Shown piece after piece: positions 1 to 10,483 of a DNA stretch of 64,000 bases (positions are counted from its first letter, which is position 1; each line of letters begins with the position of its first letter). The notes under the pieces were generated by a model. That model saw nothing but the letters and a program-made list of their open reading frames with translations, searched no databases and was not told the DNA's origin. The DNA lies in NCBI RefSeq assembly GCF_040054535.1, contig NC_090794.1, positions 1,797,501-1,861,500 of the forward strand. The letters run 5' to 3'. This DNA is from Antennarius striatus (lineage: Eukaryota; Chordata; Actinopteri; Lophiiformes; Antennariidae). A program made the position numbers and the translations under genes.

Positions 1-20
1 AAACCAGTCTGTCCAGCATT
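1..20 (-). CDS. Partial exon of a fourth WxxW-domain gene copy
   Basis: The first 20 bases read on the minus strand as the start of a WxxW-domain exon (x-C-W-T-D-W-F), preceded by a CAG acceptor. Bases 1-90 are nearly identical to 8908-8997, which is the start of the first-domain exon of gene B plus its upstream intron, and the same hAT insertion follows in both. The rest of the domain lies outside the window at lower coordinates. No counterpart of the upstream exons (the CDYPTH exon, linker, signal peptide or MFKL exon) is found between 1037 and 4227. This copy is therefore probably cut off from its own 5' end and may be a pseudogene. Confidence 0.6.
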
Positions 21-90
21 CTGTATAAACAGAATTTGAGATGTGATCATCTTGGCATTTGAAACTGCACAACTGAGACTTGGTCTGGAT

Positions 91-1036
91 CACATGTGTC
101 AAAGTCAAGGCCTGGGGACCAAATGTGGCCCGCCACATCATTTTATGTGGCCTGCCAGAGCATAAAAGGTTTGGGGGGAAAATGGCTCAAAATACAGTAT
201 GCTTTGACCAAAAACTACGATGGTTTTCTCTAATGAAGCTGAGCACAAAATCACACAGGAGCCGTCTGACTGATGAACACCTTCACTCTATCTTGAGGGT
301 TTCCTCAGCTCAGAGCCTGACCCGAACATTGATGAACTTGAACAAAAGATGAGACACCATCAACTATCAGGCTCAGCCTCAGACAAGTGTGCATCGCAGA
401 GCAGGAACGTACTTTCAGTTTAAAATTGAGTCAAATTTTTAAATTTGTTTCTACAAGATGTGATGTCTTTTTGAAGGAAGCATTGTTTTGTCTGTGTGCC
501 ATAGATTTTTGTATTTATATTTCAGTTGAATGGACTCAGGGAAAATTGCAGATAAGAGCCATGAGAAGGATACAACTGATTTGACGTTTTGTTTTTTTAC
601 TATTTGAAAGCAGTGATTGGTAGGATTGTATAGAGCAGCACAATTTTTAAAAGTTTTTTAATTTTTTTACACGATAATGCATTATTATTGTTTATGCACA
701 ATATTATTGTTGTGCATGCAATCATGCATCCACGATAGTTTCTTTTCAGTTTATAATGCATGCAATTTCATTCATGCACTTATCTTGATATTAAGGAACA
801 TATTTTTTTTGAAGGACATTAAGCTTTTTTGCCTTTTGAAAATGTTTTCCCTGGAAGTTACTGTCAGAGCCATAACAAAAGATTGCTTTTTTAATTTCAT
901 CATTACACTGTGTTAGCGCTTGGTTCAATAGGCTATGCTCATTTTAATATATTTTAATAAACATTGAACCAGTCCGGCATTCGGCTTATAGCAAATATGT
1001 TTTTTTGCCCTCCGTGTATTTGACTTTGACACCCCT
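91..1036 (+). mobile_element. hAT-like DNA transposon remnant (copy 1)
   Basis: The left end resembles CACATGTGTCAAAGTCA and the right end reads TTTGACTTTGACACCCCT, an inverted pair related to the CAGGGGTGTCAAA ends of hAT elements. Inside, at 225-352, the plus strand encodes SRLTDEHLHSILRVSS followed, after a frameshift, by a NIDEL segment. This resembles the C-terminal end of hAT transposases of the Charlie/GTF2IRD2-like group. It is frameshifted and non-functional. It sits in the intron upstream of the partial WxxW exon at 1-20. The family call rests on remembered similarity, not on a search. Confidence 0.6.
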
Positions 1037-1077
1037 TTTTTAAAAAATCAGACAGATCACAAGTGTGAAGAAGAAGA

Positions 1078-3068
1078 ATAACACTTTAGTAATCCCGAAA
1101 CGGGAAATTCTCTTTACACTCTCCAGCTAGACATACATAAACACATATACAGTGCCTTGCGAAAGTATTGGCCCCCCAAGAACTTCTTGACACTTTGCCA
1201 CATTTCAGGCTTAAAACTTAAAGATAACAAACTGAAAATATTTTTTAAGAAGCGACAACATGTGAGACACAATCGTGAAGTGGAACCAAATTTATTCAAC
1301 ATTTTATATTGTGTTCACAAATAAAAAACTGAAAAGTAGGACGTGCAAAAGTACTGGCCCCCTGTTCTCTCAGCTCAGCTAACTGACTCCAGAAGTTCCC
1401 TGATGACTTCTGAATGATCCAATGTTGACCTAAATGACCAACAATGACAAACAGAGTTCACCTATGTGTCATTTGGTCTCAGTTTAAATGCACCTGCTCT
1501 GTGAAGGTCTCAGAGGTCTGTGAAAAGAATACTGGAGAACAAGCAGCATCATGAAAACCAAAAAACACACCAGGCAGGTCCAGGATAAAGTTGTGGAAAA
1601 GTTCAAAGCAGGAATGGGATACAAGAACATTTCACAATATTTAAAAGTCTCCCGGAGCACTGTACCAGCAATAATATCAAAATGGAGAGAGCATAAAACC
1701 ACTGCAAACCTACCAATACCTGACCGTCCCTAAGCAGGGAAGCAACCAAGAGGCCCATTATCACGCTGGATGACCTGCAGACATACACAGCTGAGGCGGG
1801 ACAATCTGTCCATAAGACAACTACAGTATTTGTCGTACTCTGCATAAATCTGGCCTTTATGGAAGAGTGGAAAGAAGAAAGTCTTTTCTGACAGAAAAAC
1901 AAAAAGATGCCCGTTTGGAGTTTTCAAGAAGCCACATGGTAGACACATGACATGCGGAACTAGGTGCTCTGGTCAGATGAGACCAAAATTGAACTTTTTG
2001 GGCTGAATGCGTACGTTACGTTTTGCGCAAGAGTAACACTGCACATCACTGTGAAAACAGCATCCCCACTGTCAAAAATGGTGGTGGCAGCATCATGCTC
2101 TGTGGTTCCTTTTCTTCAGCTGGGACTGGGAAGATTTTTAGAGTTGATGGGAAGATGGATGGAGCAAAATACAAGGCAATTCTAGCAGAAAATTTGTTGG
2201 AGTCTGTAAAAGACCTGAGGATGGGGTTGGGGGTTCACCTTCCAACAGGACAACAATTCTAAGCATAAACCAAAATCTACAATGGAATGGTTTAAAACTG
2301 ACCATGTAAAGGTGTTAGAATGGCCAAGCCAAAGTCCAGACCTCAATCCAATGGAGCAACTGTGGAAAGATCTGAAAATTGCTGTGCACAAACGATCTCC
2401 ATCAAACCTTGAGGAACTTGAGCTGTTTAGTAAGGAGGAATGGGCAAATATTTCTGTCTCAAGATGTGCAAAACTTATAGAGACATACCCAAAAAGACTT
2501 GCGACTGTGATCGCAGCAAAAGGAAGTTGTACAAAGTATTGACTCAAAGGGGGCCAATACTTTTACACGTCCTACTTTTCAATTTTTTTTTGTAAATACA
2601 ACATAAAATTTTGAATAAATTTGGTTCCACTTCACGATTAGATCTCACATGATGTTGATTCTTAAAAAATATTTTCAATTTGTTATCTTTCAGTTTGAAG
2701 CCTGAAATGTGGCAAAATGTCAAAAAGTTCTTGATGGGCCAATACTTGTGCAAGGCACTGTATGTGCAGGCCCCTGAACAAACACAACACACTAGGGACC
2801 TGTAGGCATGCAGTTAGTATGTAAACATAGGGGGAGGCAGAGTAAAGGATCGCATGAGGGATCGTGCCCCAAATGAGCAGCTTGTGGGGGGGACAGCGCC
2901 TTGCTCGAGGGCGCCTCGGCAGTTGCTGGGAGGTGAGCTGACACCTCCCATCATCAGCTCACACTCCGAAGGATGTCTTGCTGGTAGTGGGAATCGAGCC
3001 GCCGATGGCTGGGTGATGTCTGGTCTTCAAGACATCTGCTCTACCGCTGAGCCACTGCCGCTCCAAAA
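1078..3068 (-). mobile_element. tRNA-headed SINE split by a Tc1-like insertion
   Basis: On the minus strand, 3068-2766 reads as a tRNA-like head (box A-like GTGGCTCAGCGGTAGAGC, then box B-like GGCTCGATTCCC). The body contains the words GAGCAAGGCGCTGTCCCC and GCTGCTCATTTGGG. The typical fish-SINE tail, AAGAGAATTTCCCGTTTCGG, appears only at about 1120-1090, beyond the Tc1-like element at 1150-2760. The Tc1 therefore jumped into the SINE at a TA. A second SINE with the same head and body lies at 24706-24925 on the plus strand. Confidence 0.65.
1150..2760 (+). mobile_element. Full-length but dead Tc1-like transposon
   Basis: The ends are CAGTGCCTTGCGAAAGTATT and its inverted counterpart ending GCAAGGCACTG. 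TA lies on both sides (1148-1149 and 2761-2762), the Tc1/mariner target duplication. The terminal inverted repeats extend roughly 200 bp inward, matching across GTATTGGCCCC and the GAAGTGGAACCAAATTTATT region. The length is 1611 bp. A transposase remnant runs from about 1551 to 2542 on the plus strand: a helix-turn-helix start (MKTKKHTRQVQDKVVEKFKA), LWSDETK carrying the first catalytic Asp near 1970, FQQDNN carrying the second near 2240, and WPSQSPDLNPMEQLW near 2322-2366. Stops and frameshifts break the frame in several places, so it cannot make transposase. Confidence 0.9.
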
Positions 3069-3117
3069 ACCTGGTTAGAGATGCCATGAGGTAGGTGGCA
3101 ATGCCTTAACCGTTTGT

Positions 3118-3830
3118 GTGTTGAAGGCCACAGGGGCCTATTCCATCCTTGTCAAGGGGAGTGCTAACCTTCTCTCCTTTCATATAACACAAGACAATTG
3201 CAATGCAAATCAGAAGACATCGCAATTGTCTCAGTTTCCCTGTGGTCACATTGTTTTCAACCGTTTCTTTGGGTACCGTTGTTTTTGTTCAGACCTGTTT
3301 AATCAGTTTATTTCTTTCTGTTGAACCACTATTAAAAATCAGTCTATTAACCAAAATATGTCACATGTATAGGACTTGACAGCACACCTTCACACAGGTT
3401 TGAAGGGTTTCTTCTACACAGATGTTCAATATCTTTTGGATCAGGACTCATAGAAGTTCATTTCAGAATAGTCCAATGTTTAGCTCTGAGTCATTCAAGG
3501 TTATTTTTAGCTGTGTTTGTATCGTAATCCTGTTGGAAAACCCATGACCTGCAGCTTACAATGGGCAGCACATTCCGCTCCAGAATTCCTTGATGGTATT
3601 GATATTTTATTGTACCCTGTACAGATTTAAGACACCATTTAAGTCACATTGTCTTCAATCGTTTCTTGGGTTACGTTCCTTTTTGACAAGGCCTGTTTGA
3701 CCAGTTTATTTCATTCTGTTGAACCACAATTGAAAATCAGTGTCTGATTAAATACCATTACATTTGTGGTTACCTTTGTGAGATTCAAGTTATTTCAGTG
3801 ACCATGGTGTTTTTCTTTCATTCACAGAGG
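3118..3830 (-). mobile_element. Degenerate Tc1-like remnant, rearranged copy (3' flank of gene A)
   Basis: Blocks here match 6733-7560 in the flank of gene B, for example the words CACACAGGTTTGAAGGG, TTGGAAAACCCATGA and GGGCAGCACATTC. Read on the minus strand the better copy resembles a decayed Tc1-type transposase. Here the middle part (equivalent to about 6975-7370) is missing and the CTTTGGGTACC end block occurs twice (near 3262 and 3662), so this copy is rearranged. It was duplicated along with the WxxW gene rather than inserted twice. Confidence 0.5.
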
Positions 3831-4227
3831 GCTTCATGTTTGCCCTCCCCTCTAGACATGAGCTCATGAACACAGTCCTAATAAACAGAACTAAGATAAA
3901 GAGACAACTTAATGACAAAGCAGCTTTATAGCATTTTTTTGTTTATTGTTGATTGGTTTTCTACAGTCATGACAAGGTTGCTAATGATTTCATGCGAAAA
4001 AAAGGAATAAAGCATCTAACGATCATTTTTCAGAGCCATTAACAGTAACTTTACTAATGGGTGAATGACGTCACATGTGGTCTTACACCGGCTGCCATGG
4101 ATGTTTTTACTGGCAGAATGCATCATGTTTCATACATTGCAGGAAAATGTAAAAGAAAATTCAAGCAAAGGGAAATCAAAATAAATTTTACTTTAACAGT
4201 TGTCTTCCCTGGTTCTCAGCTGTAGAG
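3831..4227 (-). other. 3' UTR and downstream flank of WxxW gene A
   Basis: This block lies just downstream of the gene A stop and aligns with 7575-7924 downstream of gene B, including a shared GACATGAGCTCATGAACAC block. A poly(A) signal AATAAA reads on the minus strand at 3947-3942, about 280 nt after the stop; the equivalent hexamer in the gene B flank is at 7691-7686. Conservation of the hexamer between the two copies supports it as the real 3' end. The cleavage site itself is not visible. Confidence 0.5.
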
Positions 4228-5953
4228 TCATTCTTCTTTGCATGGACATTTGAAGCGAACTTTGTAGTCAAGGCAAGCTCCATCTTGTTGGTCTTCATTA
4301 CGGCAAGCAAATCCTCGATTTGGATTGTATCTGAAAACCAGTTAATAATTCAAGACTGAAGCAAGAAGGTAATATTATAATGATAAGATTTTTCAAGGAA
4401 TAAACTACCAACGACATATATCCTTGGTTACGTAGCTAGCACAACAGAAATATGACTTTTAATGTAATAGTACTGTTGAGAGGGTAGATCTCTTTGTGTA
4501 TTCTCGCTTCAAGGCAACTTACACATGGAAGGTCTCCCCTGTGTTGGCGGCTGCGGTCATCGTTTTGACGGTAACAGCTTCAATTTGCAGTGGGTTTTCA
4601 CAGATTTCGTCCTTGTTTTCCCTCCTGAGGTCACTCAAAGTCTCCCAGTCTCCAGTTCCAGCGGGGTCATCCCTGTCGTACCAATTGGTCCAGCACTCTT
4701 TATCAAGGGATGAAAGACACACCGAGTGATTGTTGAGAAACAGAGTGAAAGCCTCATGTTTGGTTTAGTGCTGTGTATTGGCATTTCACCATGACACATG
4801 TACAATGCTGTGATATAGTACCTTTGGCACAATAGGGGGGCTCGCACATGAAGCGAACTTTATAGTCATTACACATTTTGCCAATGGGCTGCTGGCAGTT
4901 TAAGCAGATGAATCCCTTAATGGTGTCACTTCTGAAAAAGAGACATGGATTTGGTCAAAGTTTATGATCTTGTAGTCATAGTTTATTGGAAATATAGTTT
5001 ATGGTGGTGGTCAAATTTGGTCGGTGGTCAACATACATCATCATTGTTTTTCATCGAACGAAAATTTTTCATTTTTGAAGGTCTTACCTATGAATCACAT
5101 CCCCTGTTTTTGCTGGAGTCATCCCACATTTAGTTTCAGCCTCAATTTGCTTTGGATTAGGGCAGATCTTGCCTGGGTTCTCAGAACGAAGATTTCTGAG
5201 GTCTTCCCAGTCTCCAGTACCAGGGGGGTCATCTCTGTCAAACCAGTCTGTCCAGCATTCTTTATAAACACAAGTTGAAATTGCACAATTGTGAATTCTT
5301 CTAGATGAGTTTTAAATGACAGAACATCCAAACTCAAATCAAATTCACAATGAAATGTGGATGTGGGTGAGGGCTTTTCTGAACAAAGTTGGAAGAAAAG
5401 CAAAACAGAAGGGTTTCAGACTTTTCCAACGAGACACTTTTAACCTCTAGCAGTTTAGAAGAAGGCTGCAAGGCTACATTAAGTTAGAAACTTGACCTTC
5501 AACATCATAATCACAAGGTGAGAAGATGATGACTCAGTTTGTAATGTTTTTGGACCAACATCACATCAACTTCATTTAACCCAAATGTTCTCTTCCTTTT
5601 CCGCAATGACAGTCACATTTCTTTTAAATTTTATCTGAACACACTGACTGCTTACCATGTGGTTCTGATGTGTCATTGTGGTGCTCCTGGTGGCTTTCTG
5701 AAAGAGTAATGAAAGCAATCATAACTGAGTTATTAAAGTTATACTTATGTTCATACTGCCTGCAAGTATTGAGATGCACCTACCAATGAACAATCCTGCA
5801 ACAATGGCAATGCTTAACTGCAAGAAAAGGCGAAAATAAAACAATTTACAATCACAAAATATAATATATTACATACAAATATCTGACACCTATGTAGACA
5901 ATGTCAAAAATGTTTTTCTTTAAAAATATGTAATTAATTACCAGTTTGAACAT
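4228..5953 (-). CDS. WxxW-domain secreted protein, gene A (two domains, intact)
   Basis: Minus-strand coding exons (high to low): 5953-5942 (MFKL), 5817-5784, 5697-5656, 5259-5088, 4931-4822, 4697-4523 and 4330-4228 (TGA). All junctions are GT-AG and all phases join, giving 648 nt, 215 aa. A hydrophobic signal peptide (residues 1 to about 15-20) is followed by a short His/Glu linker with an NDT glycosylation sequon at Asn23. Two WxxW domains follow (about 30-123 and 124-215), each encoded by two exons. They show ECWTDWFDRDDP and ECWTNWYDRDDP, GTGDWE, an IC-x-x-P-x-x-IEA segment, and a closing C-x-DYKVRF-x-C. The domain is known from MUC2/MUC5AC/MUC5B and CILP, where it is an extracellular module. 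The role here is unknown; secretion and mucus or matrix association are inferences from the family. It has the same architecture as gene B, but B's extra small exon survives here only as a relic at 5357-5378. Confidence 0.85.
5357..5378 (-). pseudogene. Relic of the CDYPTH mini-exon in gene A
   Basis: Genes B (9484-9455) and C (13791-13765) each carry a small phase 1-1 exon encoding PCDYPTH before a WxxW domain. At the matching place in gene A the acceptor TTCAG and the flanking bases of the exon survive, but the CTGTGACTATC core is deleted and the donor GTAAG has become ACATT. Gene A must therefore splice from its linker exon straight to the first domain. Both joins are phase 1, so the frame is kept. 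Confidence 0.7.
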
Positions 5954-6330
5954 GTTTGCTAAAGTGGGACCTTTGAATCTGTGGAGAAATGATGACATTT
6001 TTATGAAAACAATTAACTGTGTGTAGTACAGAAATATATTCAAAAACAAATAGAATAATAACATTGCCAAAAATAATTAGAAATAGCATTCTTTGAGTTT
6101 CATCCTCTTCATAGTGAAATTATCTGGATTTAAATGCTGTTTTCAATTAAAACAACATATTCTTTCATAAAAGACAGTTTAAAAGCTGTTTGAACTTCAA
6201 AATAGGATCATTTTTATCCTGAAATAAGTAAAGAGGCTCACCCAAAGGACGTCCTGGTTTGAACAGTGTGGTTCTGTGATCGTCAGCGTCCGTAGTGAGT
6301 CTCTCCTGTCCTTTTCCTTATATACGGCTG
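5942..6330 (-). promoter_or_regulatory. Promoter, 5' UTR exon 1 and start exon of gene A
   Basis: A TATA box reads TATATAAGG on the minus strand (about 6325-6317). Expected transcription starts near 6290. A non-coding exon 1 ends at 6242 with the donor GTGAGC. The start exon (5978-5942) has acceptor CTCCACAG, 25 nt of 5' UTR, then ATG at 5953. The same arrangement and near-identical words, such as ACAGAACCAC and CAGGACGTCCT, occur in gene B (10789-10873), which supports the assignment. Confidence 0.7.
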
Positions 6331-6479
6331 TTCACATTGCTGCTATCAACACCTCCTACTGTACTGCCAGCTCCCACTACCTTTTGGTCATTGATAAGAC
6401 GGCATCTCTGACAATGAATCATAACCTTGAGCAAATTAGAGTCTCAGTTTGTGAAGTTACACAAATACACTTTCAATAC

Positions 6480-6602
6480 CCGTTTCTTCCACTGTTGTGG
6501 GATACAGAGAGAACATGCAAAGTCCACCCAGAGTGGGACTCGAACCTGGAACCGCCTTTCTGTGCCTATACAGCGCTACCCACTACACCACTGTACCACC
6601 CG
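6480..6602 (-). repeat. Dispersed fish repeat with tRNA-like internal words
   Basis: Read on the minus strand it begins GGTGGTACAGTGGTGTAGTG, continues GGTAGCGCTGT and GTTCCAGGTTCGAGTCCC, then runs into TTTGCATGTTCTCTC. This is the recognisable pattern of a very common fish interspersed repeat that carries box A and box B-like words. It lies just upstream of the gene A promoter and has no counterpart upstream of gene B, so it arrived after the duplication or was lost from B. Confidence 0.5.
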
Positions 6603-6732
6603 TTTGTGAAATTCCTCTTTATAATTGTCATGTTACATGAATTTAACTTGGGGTTTTTTTTTCCAGGAACATTTGTAAAGAGACAAATAATAGAGGAACG
6701 CCATTATTTAACATTTATATGATAGAGAGTAA

Positions 6733-7560
6733 ACCTTCACACAGGTTTGAAGGGTTCCTTCTCCACAGATGTTCAATAGGATTTTGATCAGTGCTCACTT
6801 GTGATTGTCCAATTTTTGGCTGTCAGCCATTATTGGGTATTTTTAGCTGTGTTTTAGGTCATTATTCTGTTGGAAAACCCATGAACTGCAACTGACACTG
6901 GGCAGCACATTCTGCTTCAGAATTCCTTGATAGTCTTGATATTTCATTATATCCTGTACAGTTTTAAGACACCTGTGCCTGATACAGCAAATCAGTCCCA
7001 GAACATCACAAAGCCTCCTTCATGTTTCATAGTCACGACAATGTTCTTGAACACAGAGCTGATGCACCCTGATCTTGGAGTACACCTTGAACTTCTTTGG
7101 CAGTTGTTCCGGACTTTTTGGTTTCCGTTCATACTATCGGTCTGTTCAACCATTCTTAATTTTCCTCATGGAATGTTGGCTACACTCACATGGAACTCAA
7201 TCTTCTGAATATGTTGTACTGTACTCATGAGAACTTCAAACTACTTGGAGATAGTCTTATAGTCTTTGCCTTTAACGTGTTTGTCTGTAATCTCTTGAGG
7301 TGACTTGTCCCTACTTGTTACCCTTTAAATGATCAGTTTGAAGACAGCTGTGATGCAAAACAGAGGATCCGTCTTAGTTTCCTTTTGGTCACATTGTCTT
7401 CAGTCATTTCTTTGGATACCATCGTTTTTGTTCAAGCCTGTTTCATGAGTTTATCTCAGTCTGTTGAACCACAATTACAAATCAGTGTCTGATTTTCATT
7501 GGTTAAATTTCATGCCATTTTAATTTGTGGTTACCTTTTGTCAGTTTAGAGTTGTTTTGG
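6733..7560 (-). mobile_element. Degenerate Tc1-like remnant (3' flank of gene B)
   Basis: On the minus strand, between about 6960 and 6745, the translation is full of stops but keeps a short run resembling the NDxKHTAK stretch of Tc1 transposases, followed by a PIEHLW-like end. It is the longer of two related copies (the other is at 3118-3830) and lies between genes A and B. Its ends are not clear. Confidence 0.5.
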
Positions 7561-8997
7561 TGACGACTGTATTTATTAACAGAGGGTTCCATGTTCGCCT
7601 CCCCTCGGGACATGAGCTCATGAACACTGTCCTAATAAACAGAACTAAGGTAAAGAGGGAACTTACAGCATTATTATGTTCATTGTTTATTTGCTTTCTA
7701 CAGTCATGATATAAGGTTGCTGATGATTTCATGTGAGAAAAGAAACCATAAAGCATCTAACAGTCATTTTCCAGAGACGTTAATCATAAATTGTTGGTGA
7801 ATAAAGCCGCACGTTGTGCTGTTACAAGGGCTACCACAAATTCATTGTGTTTCTTCTGTTCTAGAAAAGTATAAAAGAAAATATAAGACTTTGACTGTCT
7901 CTGTTCGCAGACTCAGTTGTAGAGTCACTTTTCGTTGCATGGACATCCAAAGCGAACTTTGTAGTCATGGCAAGCTCCATCTTTCTGGTCTTCATTGCGG
8001 CAAACAAATCCTTGCGTTGGATTGTATCTGAAAATCATTCAATGATTAAGGATTTAAGCAGGAAGGGAATATTTTGGTTTATAAACTACCAAAGCCATAT
8101 ATCCTTGCTTACATAGCCAACACATTAGAAATATGATTTTCAATGCAATGGTACCGTTAGGAGGATAACTGTATTGGTGTGTTCTCACTTCATTGCAACT
8201 TACATATGGATGGTCTCCCCTGTGCTGATTGCTGGGGTCATTGTGTCAATGGTAACAGCTTCGATGTACAATGGAGTTTTACAGATTTCATCTTGAAATT
8301 CCTTCCTGATCAATCAAAGTCTCTCAGTCTCCAGTTCCACTGGGGTTGTCCCTGTCGAACCACCTGGTCCAGCAAACTTCAGTGAACAACAAAAGGCATA
8401 CCAAAAGATTGGTGAGAAAAACGTGAAAGCCTAATTTTTGGTTTAGCGCTGTCTTTAGCAAATAAAAAGAGCACTTGTTCAGTGCTGTGATACAGTACCT
8501 CCACCACCACAGAATGGGGGATGGCAGCTGAAACGGACTTTGTAGTCATTACAAATTTTTCCCTTGGGCTGCTGGGAGTTTAAGCAAATGAATCCAGTTG
8601 TGGTGTCACTTCTGAAAAAGATACAGAATCAAAATATTTCATGATCTTCCAGCCATAGTCAATAGGAGATTGCTGGTAGTCAACTTTGGTAATCTATACA
8701 TTTATATTCCACTCCATTAAAATGATCAAATCATTTTTATTTGTGAAGTTCTTACTTGTGAATCACATCCCCCGTTGCACCTGCAGCCACCCCAGTGAGG
8801 GTCCTGGCCTCAATTTGCACTGGTTTGGGGCAGATTTTCCATTTGTTCTCAGCACGAAGATTGATGAGGGTCTCCCAGTCTCCACTACCAGAGGGGTCAT
8901 CTCTGTCAAACCAGTCTGTCCAACATTCTGTATAAACAGAATTTGAGATGTGATCATCTTGGCATTTGAAACTGCACAATTGAGATTTGGTCTGGAT

Positions 8998-9396
8998 CAC
9001 ATGTGTCAAAGTCAAGGCCTGGGGACCAAATGTGGCCCGCCACATCATTGTATGTGGCCTGCCAGAGCATAAAAGGTCTGGAAAAAAAATGGCTCAAAGT
9101 ACAGTATGCTTTGACCAAAAACTACATTACCCACAATTAAGTAAATAAGCCCATTTTAACTTTGACAAAAATGTTTTGAACAATGTTAATATACTAACTT
9201 GTGTTTGATTTCATAACCTGACAAATCAATGTTATCACAGAGAAACAAGCAAGCATATTTTTTCTCTGCCACTGTAATGTTTGTAACTTAGACTACATTG
9301 AGTGACATTTAGTTACATTTATTAGTTACATCTGGCCCTTTGAGGACAACCGATATGCTGATGTGGCCGTCGGTGAAAATGAGTTAGACACCCCTG
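8998..9396 (+). mobile_element. hAT-like element remnant (copy 2, internally deleted)
   Basis: The left end CACATGTGTCAAAGTCAAGG and its flank match copy 1 at 91 almost exactly, so both come from one insertion that predates duplication of the WxxW unit. The right end is GTTAGACACCCCTG. It lies in the intron between the CDYPTH exon and the first-domain exon of gene B. The transposase segment seen in copy 1 is missing. The bases on the two sides (GTCTGGAT and GTCTACCG) may be a decayed 8-bp target duplication. Confidence 0.6.
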
Positions 9397-10180
9397 GTCT
9401 ACCGTACATGAGTTTAAGTAAAGCAAATACGAAGAAAAGTTGTTATATACTTACGAATGTGGGTGGGATAGTCACAGGGTTTTTCTGAACGGGTACAAAA
9501 CAAAACAAAAGAGTTTTAGAGTTTTCCAAAGAGACACAAAACATTTTACTGAGGAATCAGTGATTTCTGCACAGATTATCCTGCCTTTATTTATTTTGAA
9601 GTCAGGAAGTCTATTCTTTTTATAAAACCACGACCATTAAGGTGCCACAGAGCCTGATTCAAAGGGATATTTCACATTTAAATAAAAATCTTTTAAAAAA
9701 TTAAATTATTTTCTTTGTACATCAAGACATTTTTTAGTGTACAAAAGTTTTTTTAAACTTCAGATCAAATAACAGCATTGTCTGAAATGACTAAAACAGA
9801 TGGGAAATAGTGTTGAGTGACTCCATCAATCTCTCAACATCTGAATCAGTTGTGACTCCAGAATCCCTACTTTATTTGAACGTACAACGTACATTACGTA
9901 CAACCCTCTTTAGTGTGGCTTCTCACCTAAAAGTGTTACCCTCGCCCACCATCTGAGGGGTGTTATGAGTTTATACCAGTTTTTTGTAGTTCGGGAGAAG
10001 GGCTGCAACGTTATATTAAGTGAGAAACTTGACCTCCAACTTCAATATCACAAGATGATTGTTAACAATGTTTCTGAAATAACATTACATTAACTTCATG
10101 TAACCTAAATGTTTTCTTCCTTTTCCTCATTGACAGACACATCTGTTGAGAATTTAATCTGAAAAGAGTCACATGCTTAC

Positions 10181-10243
10181 CGGGTAACGGTACCGGTACC
10201 GGTAACGCTAACTCGCTGTATTTGACAATTTGCTGGTTGCTTT
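10181..10243 (-). other. Linker exon of gene B with ACCGGT-type repeats
   Basis: This 63-nt phase 1-1 exon corresponds to the 42-nt linker exon of gene A (5697-5656). The extra length comes from repeated GGTACC/ACCGGT words around 10183-10206. These encode a Val-Pro alternation (LPVPVPLP) and extend up to the donor. Short tandem expansion inside the exon is the simplest explanation for the length difference. Confidence 0.6.
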
Positions 10244-10483
10244 CTGGAAAAGAAATGAAAAAATATCATTACTGAATCATCAAAATCAGATTTATGATAA
10301 TAAATCCTGCAGTTACTGACATACACCTACCAATGAACAATCCTGCAACAATGGCAATGCTTAACTGTAGGATTAAGAAAACAAACAGGTTACAGTCACA
10401 AAATGTGATATATCACATACAAATATTTGAAACCTATGTAGACAATGTCAAAAATATGTTTTCCTTTAAATATATGTAATTAC

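Noticed and set aside
1551-2542. Active Tc1 transposase gene
   Set aside because: Several in-frame stops and frameshifts lie between the helix-turn-helix region and the catalytic segments.
2854-3078. Functional tRNA gene, from tRNA-like boxes
   Set aside because: The box-like words are part of a SINE head that continues into a SINE body. A clean cloverleaf is not formed, and a second copy with the same body exists at 24706.
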